Shown here: positions 43,740 through 52,435 of the stretch, piece after piece | Position numbering within the stretch: position 1 is the stretch's first letter | Layout of the letters: every line of letters begins with the position of its first letter | NCBI RefSeq assembly: GCF_030433855.1 | Contig: NZ_JARUXC010000005.1 | Location: 124,001 to 188,000, forward strand | From: Agreia sp. PsM10 | GTDB taxonomy: Bacteria > Actinomycetota > Actinomycetes > Actinomycetales > Microbacteriaceae | Direction of reading: 5' to 3' | DNA length: 64,000 nucleotides | Made by a program: the position numbers and the translations under genes | The notes under the pieces: model-generated | Databases searched by the model: none | The model's input: only the letters and a program-made list of their open reading frames with translations | Told to the model about the DNA's origin: nothing

Positions 43740-44972
43740 CTACTGCGGCGCAGGCCCGGGGTTCTTCTTGCGCAGAAGCGACGCAGGACCGACTGCGCCT
43801 GAGCCGAAGCGCGCGGCCAGCTTGTCGATGGTGCGCTCGGCGTCGCGCCATCCGTCGGCCTGCGATTCGGCCTCGTCGGCCCAGAGCGACGGCTGATGCA
43901 CGATCGAACCGGCTTCGGCGAGCTGCTCGACCCGCACGCCGATGAGCCGCACGCGCTGGTCGTCGCGCAGGTCGAGCGCGTCGAAGATGGCCTTGGCCTC
44001 GTCGTAGATCTGCTTGCCGAGGTCGCTCGGCTCGGCGAGTGTGCGCGAGCGCGTGATGGTGGTGAAGTCGCTGAATCGCAGTTTGAGTGCCACGGTACGA
44101 CCCTCGAGGCCGGCCCTGCGCAACCTCACGGCCACCTGGTTGGCCTGCTTGAGCAGTTCGCGATGGAGCACCCGATGGTCGCCCACGTCGAACTCGAAGG
44201 TGTTCTCGTGCCCGATGCTCTTCTCCTGGCGCTCGAGTACGATGCCTCGCGGGTCTATGCCCGACGCCAGGGCATGCAGTTTCTGGCCTGACGCCTCTCC
44301 GACCGCACGAGTGAGTACGGCAAGCGGCATCTCGGCGAGTTCGCGCACCGTCTTGATGCCGATGCGTGCCAGCGCGGCCTCGGTGCTCGCCCCCACGCCC
44401 CAGAGCGCCTTGATGGGAAGCGGGTGCAGAAAGTTCAGGATCTCGGACTCGGGAACGACGAGCATGCCGTCGGGCTTTGCTCGCTGCGACGCCATCTTCG
44501 CGACGAACTTCGTCGACGACGCTCCGACCGAGCAGGTGAGCCCTGTCTCGTCGAACACCCGCGCGCGCACAAGCGCCCCGATGGTGCTGGGACCGCCGAG
44601 AAGCCGCCGCGCACCGGAGACGTCGAGGAAGGCCTCGTCGATGCTGAGCGGCTCGACGAGGGGCGTGACGTCTCGGAAGATGCGCATCACCTCGGCCGAA
44701 TAGTGCTTGTACAGGTGCATGTGCGGGGCGAGGATGTGCGCTCTCGGCGCGAGTCGCATGGCCACCGAGACCGGCATGGCCGAGTGCACGCCGAGACGCC
44801 GAGCCTCGTAGGTGGCGCTGGTGACGACGCCGCGACCGCCCGCGTGGCCGATGATGACCGGCTGGCCCCGCAGTTCGGGATGATCGAGCAGCTCGACCGA
44901 CGCGAAGAACGCGTCCATATCGATGTGCAGCATGGTGGCGGTCGAGTCGTCTGCTCCACCCTGCACGATCAT
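43740..44972 (-). CDS. dinB: DNA polymerase IV (Y family)
   Basis: A 410-residue translesion polymerase. HIDMDAFFASVEL holds the first catalytic Asp and steric-gate region, and PLSIDEAFLDVSG the Asp-Glu pair. GVGASTEAALARIGIKTV is the thumb HhH motif, and the little-finger domain follows (TVALKLRFSDFTTITRSRTL). No canonical C-terminal clamp-binding QxxLxLF was found; the tail ends in a Pro/Lys-rich stretch. The start overlaps the DUF1697 stop by four bases (ATGA). Confidence 0.95.
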   Translation of the reverse strand: MIVQGGADDSTATMLHIDMDAFFASVELLDHPELRGQPVIIGHAGGRGVVTSATYEARRLGVHSAMPVSVAMRLAPRAHILAPHMHLYKHYSAEVMRIFRDVTPLVEPLSIDEAFLDVSGARRLLGGPSTIGALVRARVFDETGLTCSVGASSTKFVAKMASQRAKPDGMLVVPESEILNFLHPLPIKALWGVGASTEAALARIGIKTVRELAEMPLAVLTRAVGEASGQKLHALASGIDPRGIVLERQEKSIGHENTFEFDVGDHRVLHRELLKQANQVAVRLRRAGLEGRTVALKLRFSDFTTITRSRTLAEPSDLGKQIYDEAKAIFDALDLRDDQRVRLIGVRVEQLAEAGSIVHQPSLWADEAESQADGWRDAERTIDKLAARFGSGAVGPASLLRKKNPGPAPQ

Positions 44973-45520
44973 TCTTCGAGTCTAGGCAGCACCAGTGACA
45001 CCAGCTTGTTCGCGGTGTTCGCATTGCGCGTCGTCGCGGCCGGACCGAACTGCTTCCAGAAGCCCGATGGGATCGCCGACTTCGACACTCCATTCGGGCA
45101 CCACGCGTAGACGGCCCTGCTGCCGAGGCGGATGATCTCGGGCAGCAGGGCGTCGGCGTCGGGAAAGACGAGGGTCGACTCGCGCGGCGCCGCATCGGGC
45201 AGGAACGAGATCATCAGGCGCGAGGGATCGTCGGAGACATCGACGAGCGGGTTCTCCCGCACGACGTCCACGAACTCGCTCCCCTCGAGCACGACGAAGC
45301 GCGCCGACACTCCGGTGACCTCTGCGAAGCGCGTCTCGAGGTCGACGACGTCGGCCGCCGAGAGCGACGTCGCCGAGTCGAAGACGGCATTGCCGCTGCG
45401 CAGCAGCGTCTTCACACCCGTGAACCCCGCCTGCTCCAGCACGCGCTGGAAGTCGGGCATCGGCACCAGCGTGCTCGTACCCACGTTGATGCCGCGCACG
45501 AGCGCCACGTACGTCGTCAT
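44969..45520 (-). CDS. DUF1697 family protein
   Basis: A 183-residue member of the DUF1697 family, recognisable from TYVALVRGINVGTSTLVPM, FTGVKTLLRSGNAVFDS and the C-terminal PNGVSKSAIPSGFWKQFGPAATTRNANTANKL region, in which Arg and Asn residues are conserved. The function is unknown. The ATG at 45520 has AAGGAGG eight bases upstream, a strong site. It is translationally coupled to dinB, so both proteins should be made together. Confidence 0.88.
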   Translation of the reverse strand: MTTYVALVRGINVGTSTLVPMPDFQRVLEQAGFTGVKTLLRSGNAVFDSATSLSAADVVDLETRFAEVTGVSARFVVLEGSEFVDVVRENPLVDVSDDPSRLMISFLPDAAPRESTLVFPDADALLPEIIRLGSRAVYAWCPNGVSKSAIPSGFWKQFGPAATTRNANTANKLVSLVLPRLEE

Positions 45521-45539
45521 GGCGACCTCCTTGTTGCTC

Positions 45540-46304
45540 TCATCCTGTCATCCGGCGTCGCAGGATCAGTCGCTCCACGAAGCTCCAGACCGTGGTCAGC
45601 GCGAGGTAGATCGTGGCCGCCAGCGGCACGAAGGCCGCGAAGAGCACGGTGATGTAGGGCAGGTAACTCAGGATGCGCGTGAGCGACTCGGCACCCGGCA
45701 CGGTCGCGGCGGCGGGCGCCGCCGGGGTGCCCGGCAGCGACACGGGGGGCAGCGGAGCGAGATAGCGCCGCGACAGGGTGGCCACGATCGCGATCGTCGC
45801 CAGCAGTACGCCGAACACGATCGCATGCTGCAGGCCGAGGCCCGAACCGAAGACGGACAGCAGGCTCGTGCCGAGTGGCACGCCGAAGACGGTCTGCTCG
45901 AGCAGGCCGTTCGAGTGCCCGTTCACGTGCAGCTGGGTGAAGAGCCCGTAGACGAGCGACACGATGGGCAGCTGGATCAGCAGCGGCAGGAAGCCGGCGA
46001 ACGGCGATGTCTTCTCGGCCGCATACAGGGCCATCAGCTCGCGTTGCATGCGTTCGGGATTCTTCGCGTGCTTCTGGCGGAGCTGGGAGACGAGCGGTGC
46101 GAGCCGTCGCCGATCGACCTCAGCCCGCGCCTGGGAGACTCCCACGGGGATGAGTGCACTGCGGACGAGCAGGGTGATGACGACGATGGCTGCGCCGGCG
46201 GCGGCAACGGGAAAGAGGGGTTCGAGCAGATGGGCGAGGTGCTGGACGACCGCGTATGCGGCGTCGAGGACGGCCGCGACGGGGCCGAGGGTGTACGGAT
46301 TCAT
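45540..46304 (-). CDS. YidC/Oxa1-family membrane protein insertase, second paralogue
   Basis: A 254-residue Oxa1/YidC-type protein. ITLLVRSALIPVGVSQARAEVDRRRLAPLVSQL has the conserved Arg in the hydrophilic groove of TM1. It is followed by QRELMALYAAEKTSPFAGFLPLLIQLPIVSLVYGLF, the hallmark of the family, and two more helices. It is shorter than the main YidC and lies away from rpmH/rnpA, so it is taken as a paralogue with a narrower client range. The stop lies 20 bases upstream of the DUF1697 start. The small membrane gene immediately upstream is its usual companion. Confidence 0.9.
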   Translation of the reverse strand: MNPYTLGPVAAVLDAAYAVVQHLAHLLEPLFPVAAAGAAIVVITLLVRSALIPVGVSQARAEVDRRRLAPLVSQLRQKHAKNPERMQRELMALYAAEKTSPFAGFLPLLIQLPIVSLVYGLFTQLHVNGHSNGLLEQTVFGVPLGTSLLSVFGSGLGLQHAIVFGVLLATIAIVATLSRRYLAPLPPVSLPGTPAAPAAATVPGAESLTRILSYLPYITVLFAAFVPLAATIYLALTTVWSFVERLILRRRMTG

Positions 46305-46365
46305 GGCAGAGAGATCCCAACGTCATGGGCGGAAGATGGATGACGTGTGGTCGCCGGCCGAAGGG

Positions 46366-46662
46366 CTAGGCGGCGACCGGGATGGAGCGCGCCGGGGCCC
46401 TGGTGCGCGGCCGGCCCGCCGCGTTGGGATCGCTCTGCACGACCAGCACGCGCAAGGCGGCGAGGTCGAAACCCGTCTGCTCGATGAGCGAGACGCCGGA
46501 GCGGCCGATCAGGCTCACCAGGTACTGCGTGCACAACGCGACGGCGAGAGAGCCGAGGGCCACGACGCCGACGACGGCCGCCGTGTCGAGCGTGCCCGTG
46601 CCGAACGACAGCGCGACGGCCAGACCGAGCAGATGATTCATCATCTCGAGCGTGGCGGTCAT
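46366..46662 (-). CDS. Small membrane protein, DUF6412-like, YidC2 partner
   Basis: A 98-residue protein with two hydrophobic segments (about 8-25 and 28-50), followed by a soluble tail carrying VLVVQSDPNAAGRPRTRAPAR. That SDPxxxGRPRxRAPG-type end recurs in small proteins encoded beside YidC paralogues in actinobacteria, annotated DUF6412. The name is recalled, not searched. It ends 61 bases before the YidC2 start on the same strand and is probably its operon partner. Confidence 0.75.
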   Translation of the reverse strand: MTATLEMMNHLLGLAVALSFGTGTLDTAAVVGVVALGSLAVALCTQYLVSLIGRSGVSLIEQTGFDLAALRVLVVQSDPNAAGRPRTRAPARSIPVAA

Positions 46663-46722
46663 GAGGTCCTGTCGTATCGGAGGCCTCCCACGCTACCCCC
46701 AGCCGCCGTTCAGTGCGAGGAG

Positions 46723-46728
46723 TAGCGT
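46723..46728 (+). promoter_or_regulatory. -10 box TAGCGT for a leaderless aldo/keto reductase
   Basis: TAGCGT ends seven bases before ATG 46736 but only one base before ATG 46730, which favours the later start. Confidence 0.45.
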
Positions 46729-46735
46729 GATGGAC

Positions 46736-47740
46736 ATGGAATTCAGGTACCTCGGCAAGTCCGGGCTCAAAGTCTCGGAAATCACGTACGGAAACTGGCT
46801 GACCCACGGATCGCAGGTCGAGAACGACATCGCTGCGCAGTGCGTCGAAGCCGCGTTGACCGCCGGCATCACCACGTTCGACACGGCCGACGCCTACGCG
46901 AACACGGCCGCGGAGAAGGTGCTCGGCAAGGCGCTCAAGCACCAGCGCCGCGAATCGCTCGAGATCTTCACCAAGGTCTACTGGCCGACCGGTCCCAAAG
47001 GCCCCAACGACGTGGGCCTGTCGCGCAAGCACATCATGGAGTCGATCGACGGCTCGCTCCGCCGGTTGAAGACCGATTACGTCGACCTCTACCAGGCACA
47101 CCGCTACGACGTGGAGACACCGCTCGAGGAGACGATGCAGGCCTTCGCCGACATCGTGCGCCAGGGCAAGGCGCTCTACATCGGCGTCAGCGAGTGGAAC
47201 GCGGAGCAGATCCGCGCGGGCCACGCCCTCTCGAAGGAGCTCGGCTTCCAGCTCATCTCGAACCAGCCCCAGTACTCGATGCTCTGGCGAGTCATCGAAG
47301 ATAAGGTCGTGCCCGTCTCGGAGGAGCTCGGACTGTCGCAGATCGTCTGGTCGCCGGTGGCCCAGGGCGTGCTCACGGGCAAGTACAAGCCCGGCGCGGA
47401 GCTGCCCCCGGGCAGCCGGGCCACCGATGAGAAGGGCGGGGCCGACATGGTCAAGCGCTTCCTCAACGACGACGTGCTGACCCGCGTGCAGCTGCTGCAG
47501 CCCATCGCCCACGACCTCGGGCTCACCATGGCCCAGCTCGCGATCGCGTGGGTCCTGCAGAACCCGAACGTCGCATCCGCCCTGATGGGAGCGTCGCGCC
47601 CCGAGCAGGTGGAGTCGAACGTCAAGGCCGCCGGAGTGACCCTCGACGAAGGAATCCTCGCGCGCATCGACGAGGCCCTGGGCTCCGTCGTGGTGCGCGA
47701 CGCGAAGCACACGGTCTCGCCCGAGACGCGCCCCGTCTGA
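46736..47740 (+). CDS. Aldo/keto reductase (Kv-beta-like)
   Basis: A 334-residue NADPH-dependent reductase. FRYLGKSGLKVSEITYG is the canonical start, FDTADAYANTAAEKVLG holds catalytic Asp and Tyr, IFTKVYWPTGPKGPND the Lys, and DLYQAHRYDVETPLEETM the His. The C-terminal ASALMGASRPEQVESNV binds the cofactor phosphate. The GPKGPNDVGLSRKHI segment places it near the voltage-gated K+ channel beta-subunit group. The physiological substrate is unknown. An ATG six bases upstream with GAGGAG before it is the competing start. Confidence 0.92.
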   Translation: MEFRYLGKSGLKVSEITYGNWLTHGSQVENDIAAQCVEAALTAGITTFDTADAYANTAAEKVLGKALKHQRRESLEIFTKVYWPTGPKGPNDVGLSRKHIMESIDGSLRRLKTDYVDLYQAHRYDVETPLEETMQAFADIVRQGKALYIGVSEWNAEQIRAGHALSKELGFQLISNQPQYSMLWRVIEDKVVPVSEELGLSQIVWSPVAQGVLTGKYKPGAELPPGSRATDEKGGADMVKRFLNDDVLTRVQLLQPIAHDLGLTMAQLAIAWVLQNPNVASALMGASRPEQVESNVKAAGVTLDEGILARIDEALGSVVVRDAKHTVSPETRPV

Positions 47741-47764
47741 TCGATGGGCCCCGCGTGATCCGCG

Positions 47765-48694
47765 CTACCGGCGGGTGATCGCGGGGCCGTCGATGCCCAG
47801 CCGGGCGAGCCTGCGGCGAGCGGCGAGCTCGCTCGGCGGATCTTTCTCCAACGTGCCCGCGATCACCCGCAGCGTGAGCCGGGTCACGGCTGCGACCGGC
47901 ATCCGGATGGGCCCGAGCGACGGAATGCGCAGCCGGAGCATGCCGCGATACGGCTCCGGGATGGATGCGACGGCGCCCGCGAACAGCAGGGCGTAGCCGG
48001 GCATCAGCGAGCGGCCGATCGGGGGCCGGCGGATGAACGACACGGCCTCGGCGACGCGGTCGGTGAAGACGAGGTCGCCGGCATCGAGGTAGCCCCGCAA
48101 TTGGGCCGCGAGTTCGGCCTCCGAGCGCGGCGGGTCCTGCACGCCCATCAGCTCGCCCGCGATCGCCCACTCGCGCACGTACGCGTCGGGCCCACCCGGA
48201 ATCGGCTTTCCGTAGAGTTTGGCCGTGGCGAGGAACGAGTCGGTGAACGCGAGGTGCACCCAGCGCAGGAGCTTCGGGTCGTTGGCCGCGTAGGGGCGGG
48301 ACACGCCCCGCGCATCGAGATAGCTGCCGACGACGCGCTCGTGCATCTTCAGTACCCAGTTCGAGGTGCCGATCGCCGTTCGCGTATCGCCGTAGCTGAC
48401 GGTGAAGATCCAGCGGATGGTGCCCGCCAGGCGGCCGAGGGGATCCTCCTTGTACCGGGAGTGGTCGTGCACCCCGGCCATCGCCCCGGGGTGCAGCGCC
48501 TGGATCAGCAGCGCACGGATGCCCGCGACGATCGTCGACATGCCCCCGTGCACACTCCAGGTGGCAGAGCCCGGCGCGAAGAATCCGCCGTCGTCGCCTT
48601 CGTCGAGACGCACAGACCACTCGGGCGGCTCGTCGCTGGAGCCGCTCAGGACGAGGCGGATGCGATCGCGCAGGGCGGGGGGAACGAGTTTCAC
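47765..48694 (-). CDS. MpaB/DUF2236-family oxygenase-like protein
   Basis: A 309-residue protein of the DUF2236 family, which includes the latex-clearing and MpaB haem oxygenases. LLIQALHPGAMAGVHDHSRYKEDPLGRL holds the conserved His residues of the putative metal/haem pocket. IRWIFTVSYGDTRTA and LLRWVHLAFTDSFLATAKLYG carry further family positions. The substrate is unknown. GTG 48694 with GGGGGAG five bases upstream is chosen over an upstream non-homologous extension. It is convergent with the aldo/keto reductase. Confidence 0.88.
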   Translation of the reverse strand: MKLVPPALRDRIRLVLSGSSDEPPEWSVRLDEGDDGGFFAPGSATWSVHGGMSTIVAGIRALLIQALHPGAMAGVHDHSRYKEDPLGRLAGTIRWIFTVSYGDTRTAIGTSNWVLKMHERVVGSYLDARGVSRPYAANDPKLLRWVHLAFTDSFLATAKLYGKPIPGGPDAYVREWAIAGELMGVQDPPRSEAELAAQLRGYLDAGDLVFTDRVAEAVSFIRRPPIGRSLMPGYALLFAGAVASIPEPYRGMLRLRIPSLGPIRMPVAAVTRLTLRVIAGTLEKDPPSELAARRRLARLGIDGPAITRR

Positions 48695-48756
48695 TCCCCC
48701 AGTCTGCGCGCGGCCGGCTGTGGGCCGCCCGGCATTGACGACGCGCCTCGCCGCGC

Positions 48757-49158
48757 CTACGCCTCGGAGATGCGCACCGTGTTGCCCGAGGGGTCGCGGA
48801 ACGCGCAGTCGCGCGGTCCCCACGGCTGCTCGATAGGCTCCTGCAGCACCTCGGCCCCGGATGCGCGGACCTGCTCGAAGCTCGCGTCGAGATCGTCGCT
48901 GCGGAACACGAGCGTCTGCAGCACGCCCTTGACGAGCAACTCCTGCAGCGCGTCGCCGTCTGCCTGCGAGCGGCCGGCGTGCGGCTCCGAGAGCACGATC
49001 GACAGGTCGGGCTGGCCCGGACTGCCGAGCGTCACCCAGCGGAAGCCTCCGTTGGCGACGTCGTTCTGCACCTCGAAGCCGAGCGCGTCGCGATAGAACC
49101 CGAGCGCTTCGTCGACGTCGGTGACGGTGATTCCTGCGTACTGAAGTGAGATGGTCAT
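48757..49158 (-). CDS. VOC (glyoxalase/bleomycin-resistance fold) family protein
   Basis: A 133-residue single vicinal-oxygen-chelate unit with two beta-alpha-beta-beta-beta modules: ISLQYAGITVTDVDEALGFYRDALGFEV and VLQTLVFRSDDLDASFEQVRASGAEVLQ, closing with GPRDCAFRDPSGNTVRI. The metal-binding Glu/His positions are not all evident, so it could be non-catalytic. It follows the AraC gene by about ten bases on the same strand and may be its target. GTG 49167 is an alternative start. Confidence 0.87.
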   Translation of the reverse strand: MTISLQYAGITVTDVDEALGFYRDALGFEVQNDVANGGFRWVTLGSPGQPDLSIVLSEPHAGRSQADGDALQELLVKGVLQTLVFRSDDLDASFEQVRASGAEVLQEPIEQPWGPRDCAFRDPSGNTVRISEA

Positions 49159-49168
49159 GGATGCCACG

Positions 49169-49624
49169 CTAGGCCGAGAGGGCCATCGCGGCTTCTCGAA
49201 TCCTGCTCGATTCGGCGGTAGCCGAGTCGGCGGTGCGCGGCCGCGTGTACCCGCTGGCCACGCACGACGGCATCAGCTGCACGGCTTCGTGCTCCCGTCT
49301 GCGGTACTGGCTGGGCGTCTCCCCGACGAGCAGGCTGAACCGGGAGCTGAAGGAGCCCAGCGAGGTGCAGCCGACCGCCATGCAGGCGTCGGTGACCGAG
49401 ACTCCCGCCCGAAGCAGGGCCATGGCACGCTCGATGCGCCGGGTCATCAGGTAGCCGTACGGGGTCTCGCCGTACGCATCCTTGAACTGGCGGGAGAAGT
49501 GCGCGGGAGACATCAGCGCGTGCCTCGCCATCGTCGGCACGTCGAGCGGCCGGGCGAATTCCCTGTCGATCAGGTCGCGCGCGCGACGCAGCTGCACCAG
49601 CGCGGCGAGTCGTTCCGGGGACAT
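49169..49624 (-). CDS. AraC-family transcriptional regulator (DNA-binding domain only)
   Basis: A 151-residue protein consisting almost wholly of the AraC DNA-binding domain. It has two helix-turn-helix motifs (VPTMARHALMSPAHFSRQFK and VTDACMAVGCTSLGSFSSRF), with the linking YGYLMTRRIERAMALL. There is no ligand-binding domain, so it resembles SoxS/MarA-type short activators. A TACGGT -10 box six bases before the ATG suggests a leaderless transcript shared with the VOC gene. Confidence 0.92.
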   Translation of the reverse strand: MSPERLAALVQLRRARDLIDREFARPLDVPTMARHALMSPAHFSRQFKDAYGETPYGYLMTRRIERAMALLRAGVSVTDACMAVGCTSLGSFSSRFSLLVGETPSQYRRREHEAVQLMPSCVASGYTRPRTADSATAESSRIREAAMALSA

Positions 49625-49630
49625 GTCTCG

Positions 49631-49636
49631 ACCGTA
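49631..49636 (-). promoter_or_regulatory. -10 box TACGGT for the araC-VOC operon
   Basis: Minus-strand TACGGT ends six bases before ATG 49624. GTGACC lies 17 bases further upstream and resembles a -35 box. Confidence 0.5.
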
Positions 49637-49670
49637 GCAGCGCGTCCGCTCGAGGTCACGCCCTGTCGGC

Positions 49671-50717
49671 TCACCGGGCGAGGCGCTCCACCGCCGCACC
49701 GAAGAGCGCGGGCATCGCCCGCGCGGCCGGCACGATGAAAGGCCGGAGAGGAGACTGCGCCGCGGCGAGCAGGCTCGAGGTGATCACACGGAAGTCCCGA
49801 CTGACGCGCGCCCACTCCCTGTCGTAGGTCGCCGCGGGCCGCGGGCTCTCTCCGACGATCGCCTCGATGGCGGCCCGCGCATGGGCCAGGCCCACCCGGA
49901 TGCCCTCTCCCGTCAGAGCGTCGACGTAGCCCGAGGCGTCGCCCAGAAGCAGCACTCGCCCGGCGCTGCGGGCGGCGGTGCGCTGCCTGAGCGGTCCTGC
50001 CCCGCGGAGGCTGTCAACCGGGCGAGATCGGCTCAGCCGGTCGGAGAGCTCCGGCAGCTGCGCCAGCACCTCGTCGAAATCGGTGCGCGGACGTCCGAGA
50101 ACCGCTACACCCACGAGGCCGCCGGCCAGCGGCGTGACGTAGGCCTCGGCATCCGCGACCCAGTGCACCTCGACGAGGTCCGTCCACGGCTCGACCGCGT
50201 AGTGCCGACGCAGGCCGAAGCGGCGCCGGTCGACGCGGCCCGGCGCCGGCCGTTCGAGTCCGACCAGCCGTCGCACCGTGGAGTGCAGCCCGTCGCAGGC
50301 GAGCAGCCACGACGCCCGCACGTCGCCGACCGTCACGCCCTCAGCGGTCTGCACCAGATCGGAGACCCGGGCATCCCGTCGCGTCACGCCCAGCTCGTGT
50401 GCCCGCTCGGAGAGCGCACCGTGCAGCGCCGTGCGGCGCACGCCGAGTCCGGAGTCGGCTGTGAATCTGTGCTCGACGAGGGTACGCGCGTTCGAGTAGC
50501 GGAAGCCGGCGATCGCGGCTCCCTCAGGATGCACGCCGAGTCGCGCGAGGGCGGCGACGGCCCCGGGCATCAAGCCTTCGCCGCAGGCCTTGTCGATGGG
50601 AAACGATCGCGGCTCGATGACCACGGCCGACAGCCCGCCGAGCCGCGCCTCGATCGCGGCGGCGAGGCCGATGGGACCTCCCCCCACGACGGCGACATCG
50701 ACGTCGATCGCGCTCAT
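49671..50717 (-). CDS. FAD-dependent hydroxylase/oxidoreductase (srsC-like)
   Basis: A 348-residue flavoprotein monooxygenase/geranylgeranyl reductase-type enzyme. The Rossmann motif VAVVGGGPIGLAAAIEARLGG is at the N-terminus, KACGEGLMPGAVAAL and WLLACDGLHSTVRRL follow, and the second FAD motif is RVLLLGDASGYVDALTGEGIR. It is the third gene of the type III PKS operon and its start overlaps the methyltransferase stop (ATGA). By analogy with Streptomyces griseus SrsC it could hydroxylate a methylated alkylresorcinol toward a quinone; the reaction is inferred from synteny. Confidence 0.87.
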   Translation of the reverse strand: MSAIDVDVAVVGGGPIGLAAAIEARLGGLSAVVIEPRSFPIDKACGEGLMPGAVAALARLGVHPEGAAIAGFRYSNARTLVEHRFTADSGLGVRRTALHGALSERAHELGVTRRDARVSDLVQTAEGVTVGDVRASWLLACDGLHSTVRRLVGLERPAPGRVDRRRFGLRRHYAVEPWTDLVEVHWVADAEAYVTPLAGGLVGVAVLGRPRTDFDEVLAQLPELSDRLSRSRPVDSLRGAGPLRQRTAARSAGRVLLLGDASGYVDALTGEGIRVGLAHARAAIEAIVGESPRPAATYDREWARVSRDFRVITSSLLAAAQSPLRPFIVPAARAMPALFGAAVERLAR

Positions 50718-51262
50718 CGGGGTGCGACGGGCTTCTCGCCGAGCGCCGCCTCGAGCGCCCGCTCCTCGACCGGAATGCGGAACCCGAACAGCAGCACCGC
50801 GTTGAGCACGGTGAACACGAGGGCGGTCACCCAGTTGCTGTGCACCAGGGGCAGGGCGATGCCCTCGGCGATGACGACGATGTAGTTGGGGTGCCGAAGC
50901 CACCGATACGGTCCGCGCAGCACGAGCGGCAGACCGGGAACCACGATGACCCGCGTGTTCCAGCGATGGCCGAGCGACGCGATGCACCACCAGCGCAGCA
51001 CCTGGCTGGCGAGCGCGATCACGAGCATGGGCCAGCCCAGCCATGGGATGAAGGGGCGGTCGGCGAGGACCGTCTCGAGCAGGCAGGCGAGCAGCAGCCC
51101 CGTGTGCAGCGCCACCATCGGCCCGAAGTGGCGACGACCGAACTCGAGGCCGCCGCGCGCGAACGCCCACGCCGCGTTGCGAGTCGACACCACCAGTTCG
51201 ACGATGCGTTCGCCGCCGGTCAGCAGGATCAGGATCGTGTACAGCACCACGGAGAGGGTCAT
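50714..51262 (-). CDS. Isoprenylcysteine carboxyl methyltransferase-like methyltransferase (srsB-like)
   Basis: A 182-residue integral membrane methyltransferase with about five hydrophobic helices. The ICMT signature is RWNTRVIVVPGLPLVLRGPYRWLRHPNYI, where HPNY and the following Glu (VVIAEGIALPL) belong to the S-adenosylmethionine-binding region. In type III PKS operons this family methylates phenolic lipids (SrsB). Both ends overlap neighbouring genes by four bases, so the three-gene operon is tightly coupled. Confidence 0.9.
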   Translation of the reverse strand: MTLSVVLYTILILLTGGERIVELVVSTRNAAWAFARGGLEFGRRHFGPMVALHTGLLLACLLETVLADRPFIPWLGWPMLVIALASQVLRWWCIASLGHRWNTRVIVVPGLPLVLRGPYRWLRHPNYIVVIAEGIALPLVHSNWVTALVFTVLNAVLLFGFRIPVEERALEAALGEKPVAPR

Positions 51263-52338
51263 TCCGTCGCTCCCGACCAGCGCAGAAGCACCAGCTCGGC
51301 GCACACGCCCGGGCCGAGGGCGAACAGCGCGCACAACTCTCCGCCCGTCGGCGGCGCGTCCCGGATGCTGTCGGCCAGCACGTGAAGCACGGATGCCGAC
51401 GACAGGTTGCCGACACGGGCGAGCGAATCCCAGCTCACGGCGAGCGCGCCCGGCGGCAGGTCGAGCGCGTCGCTGAACGCGTCGAGCACCCGCGGGCCGC
51501 CCGGATGCGCGATCCAGCGCGGGATGTCGTCGATCGTCGCGTCGTGGTCGGCGAGGAACCGGGTCATGTCGTCACCGAAATGCTCGTCGATCACATCGGC
51601 GACCCCGGCTGTCAACACGATACGGAAGCCCGTCTCGCCCGGATTGAAGCCGAGCACGTGACGGGTTTCGGGGTAGAGGGCGCTTCTCGAGCCGACGACA
51701 TCGAATCCGTCGTCCGAGCGCGCGATCGCACGCTCGGCGCCCACCATCACGACGGCCGCCGCACCGTCGCCGAAGAGCCCGGATGCGACGAGGTTCGCCA
51801 TCGAGTCGTCGTCGCGCTGCACCGTGAGCGAGCACAGCTCGACGGAGACGAGCACGGCGACGCCGGTCGGATGGCCCGCCAGGTAGTCGTCGAGCCGGGC
51901 GATGCCGGCGGCACCGGCCACGCAGCCCAGGCCGAACATCGGCACCCGCTTCACGTCGGGTCGGAGCCCGAGTCGCGGCACGAGGAGAGCGTCGATCGAC
52001 GGCGCCGAGACACCGGTCACCGAGGTGAACAGCACGAAGTCGACCTCGTCGGGGCGCACGCCCGCCTGCAGCAGCGCCGCATCGAGCGCCTCCTCCGCCA
52101 GGTCGGTGGCCGCTTCGATGAAGAGGCCGTTCGTCTCGGTGAAGGTCTGCTCCTCGAGGTAGCGCTCGAGGGGAAGCACCAGGTGGCGACGCTCCACCCG
52201 GCTTCCCTCGTGCAGCCGTCGCAGGACCGCCTGCTTCGAGGGGTCAGCGGTGATCATCGGGGCGATCGTGTCGGTGATCGCCGTCTGGGCATACGAGAGG
52301 GCGGGCAGTGCGGCGGATACCCCGACGATTCTCGACAC
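51259..52338 (-). CDS. Type III polyketide synthase (srsA-like)
   Basis: A 359-residue chalcone synthase-fold enzyme that extends an acyl-CoA starter with malonyl-CoA and cyclises it. The catalytic triad is present: Cys139 in FGLGCVAGAAG, His278 in IAHPGGPRVLDA and Asn311 in VGNLSSASVLHVL. The gating region and product type cannot be read off, but the following ICMT-like and flavoprotein genes match srsABC phenolic-lipid operons (alkylresorcinols and quinones); alkylpyrones are the alternative. It starts 97 bases from a divergent acyl-CoA ligase that might supply starter units. Confidence 0.93.
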   Translation of the reverse strand: MSRIVGVSAALPALSYAQTAITDTIAPMITADPSKQAVLRRLHEGSRVERRHLVLPLERYLEEQTFTETNGLFIEAATDLAEEALDAALLQAGVRPDEVDFVLFTSVTGVSAPSIDALLVPRLGLRPDVKRVPMFGLGCVAGAAGIARLDDYLAGHPTGVAVLVSVELCSLTVQRDDDSMANLVASGLFGDGAAAVVMVGAERAIARSDDGFDVVGSRSALYPETRHVLGFNPGETGFRIVLTAGVADVIDEHFGDDMTRFLADHDATIDDIPRWIAHPGGPRVLDAFSDALDLPPGALAVSWDSLARVGNLSSASVLHVLADSIRDAPPTGGELCALFALGPGVCAELVLLRWSGATE

Positions 52339-52401
52339 GTTCGCACGCTAGCACGGCCGCTCACGCCTATCGATGCCCATGGAAAGCCGAAACGACTGCG
52401 C

Positions 52402-52407
52402 CATAAT
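52402..52407 (+). promoter_or_regulatory. Possible -10 box CATAAT for the acyl-CoA ligase
   Basis: CATAAT differs from TATAAT by one base, lies 28 bases before the ATG at 52436 and has TGGAAA about 16 bases upstream. Confidence 0.35.
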
Positions 52408-52435
52408 GTCTCGACGACAACGCGAAGGGCACCGT

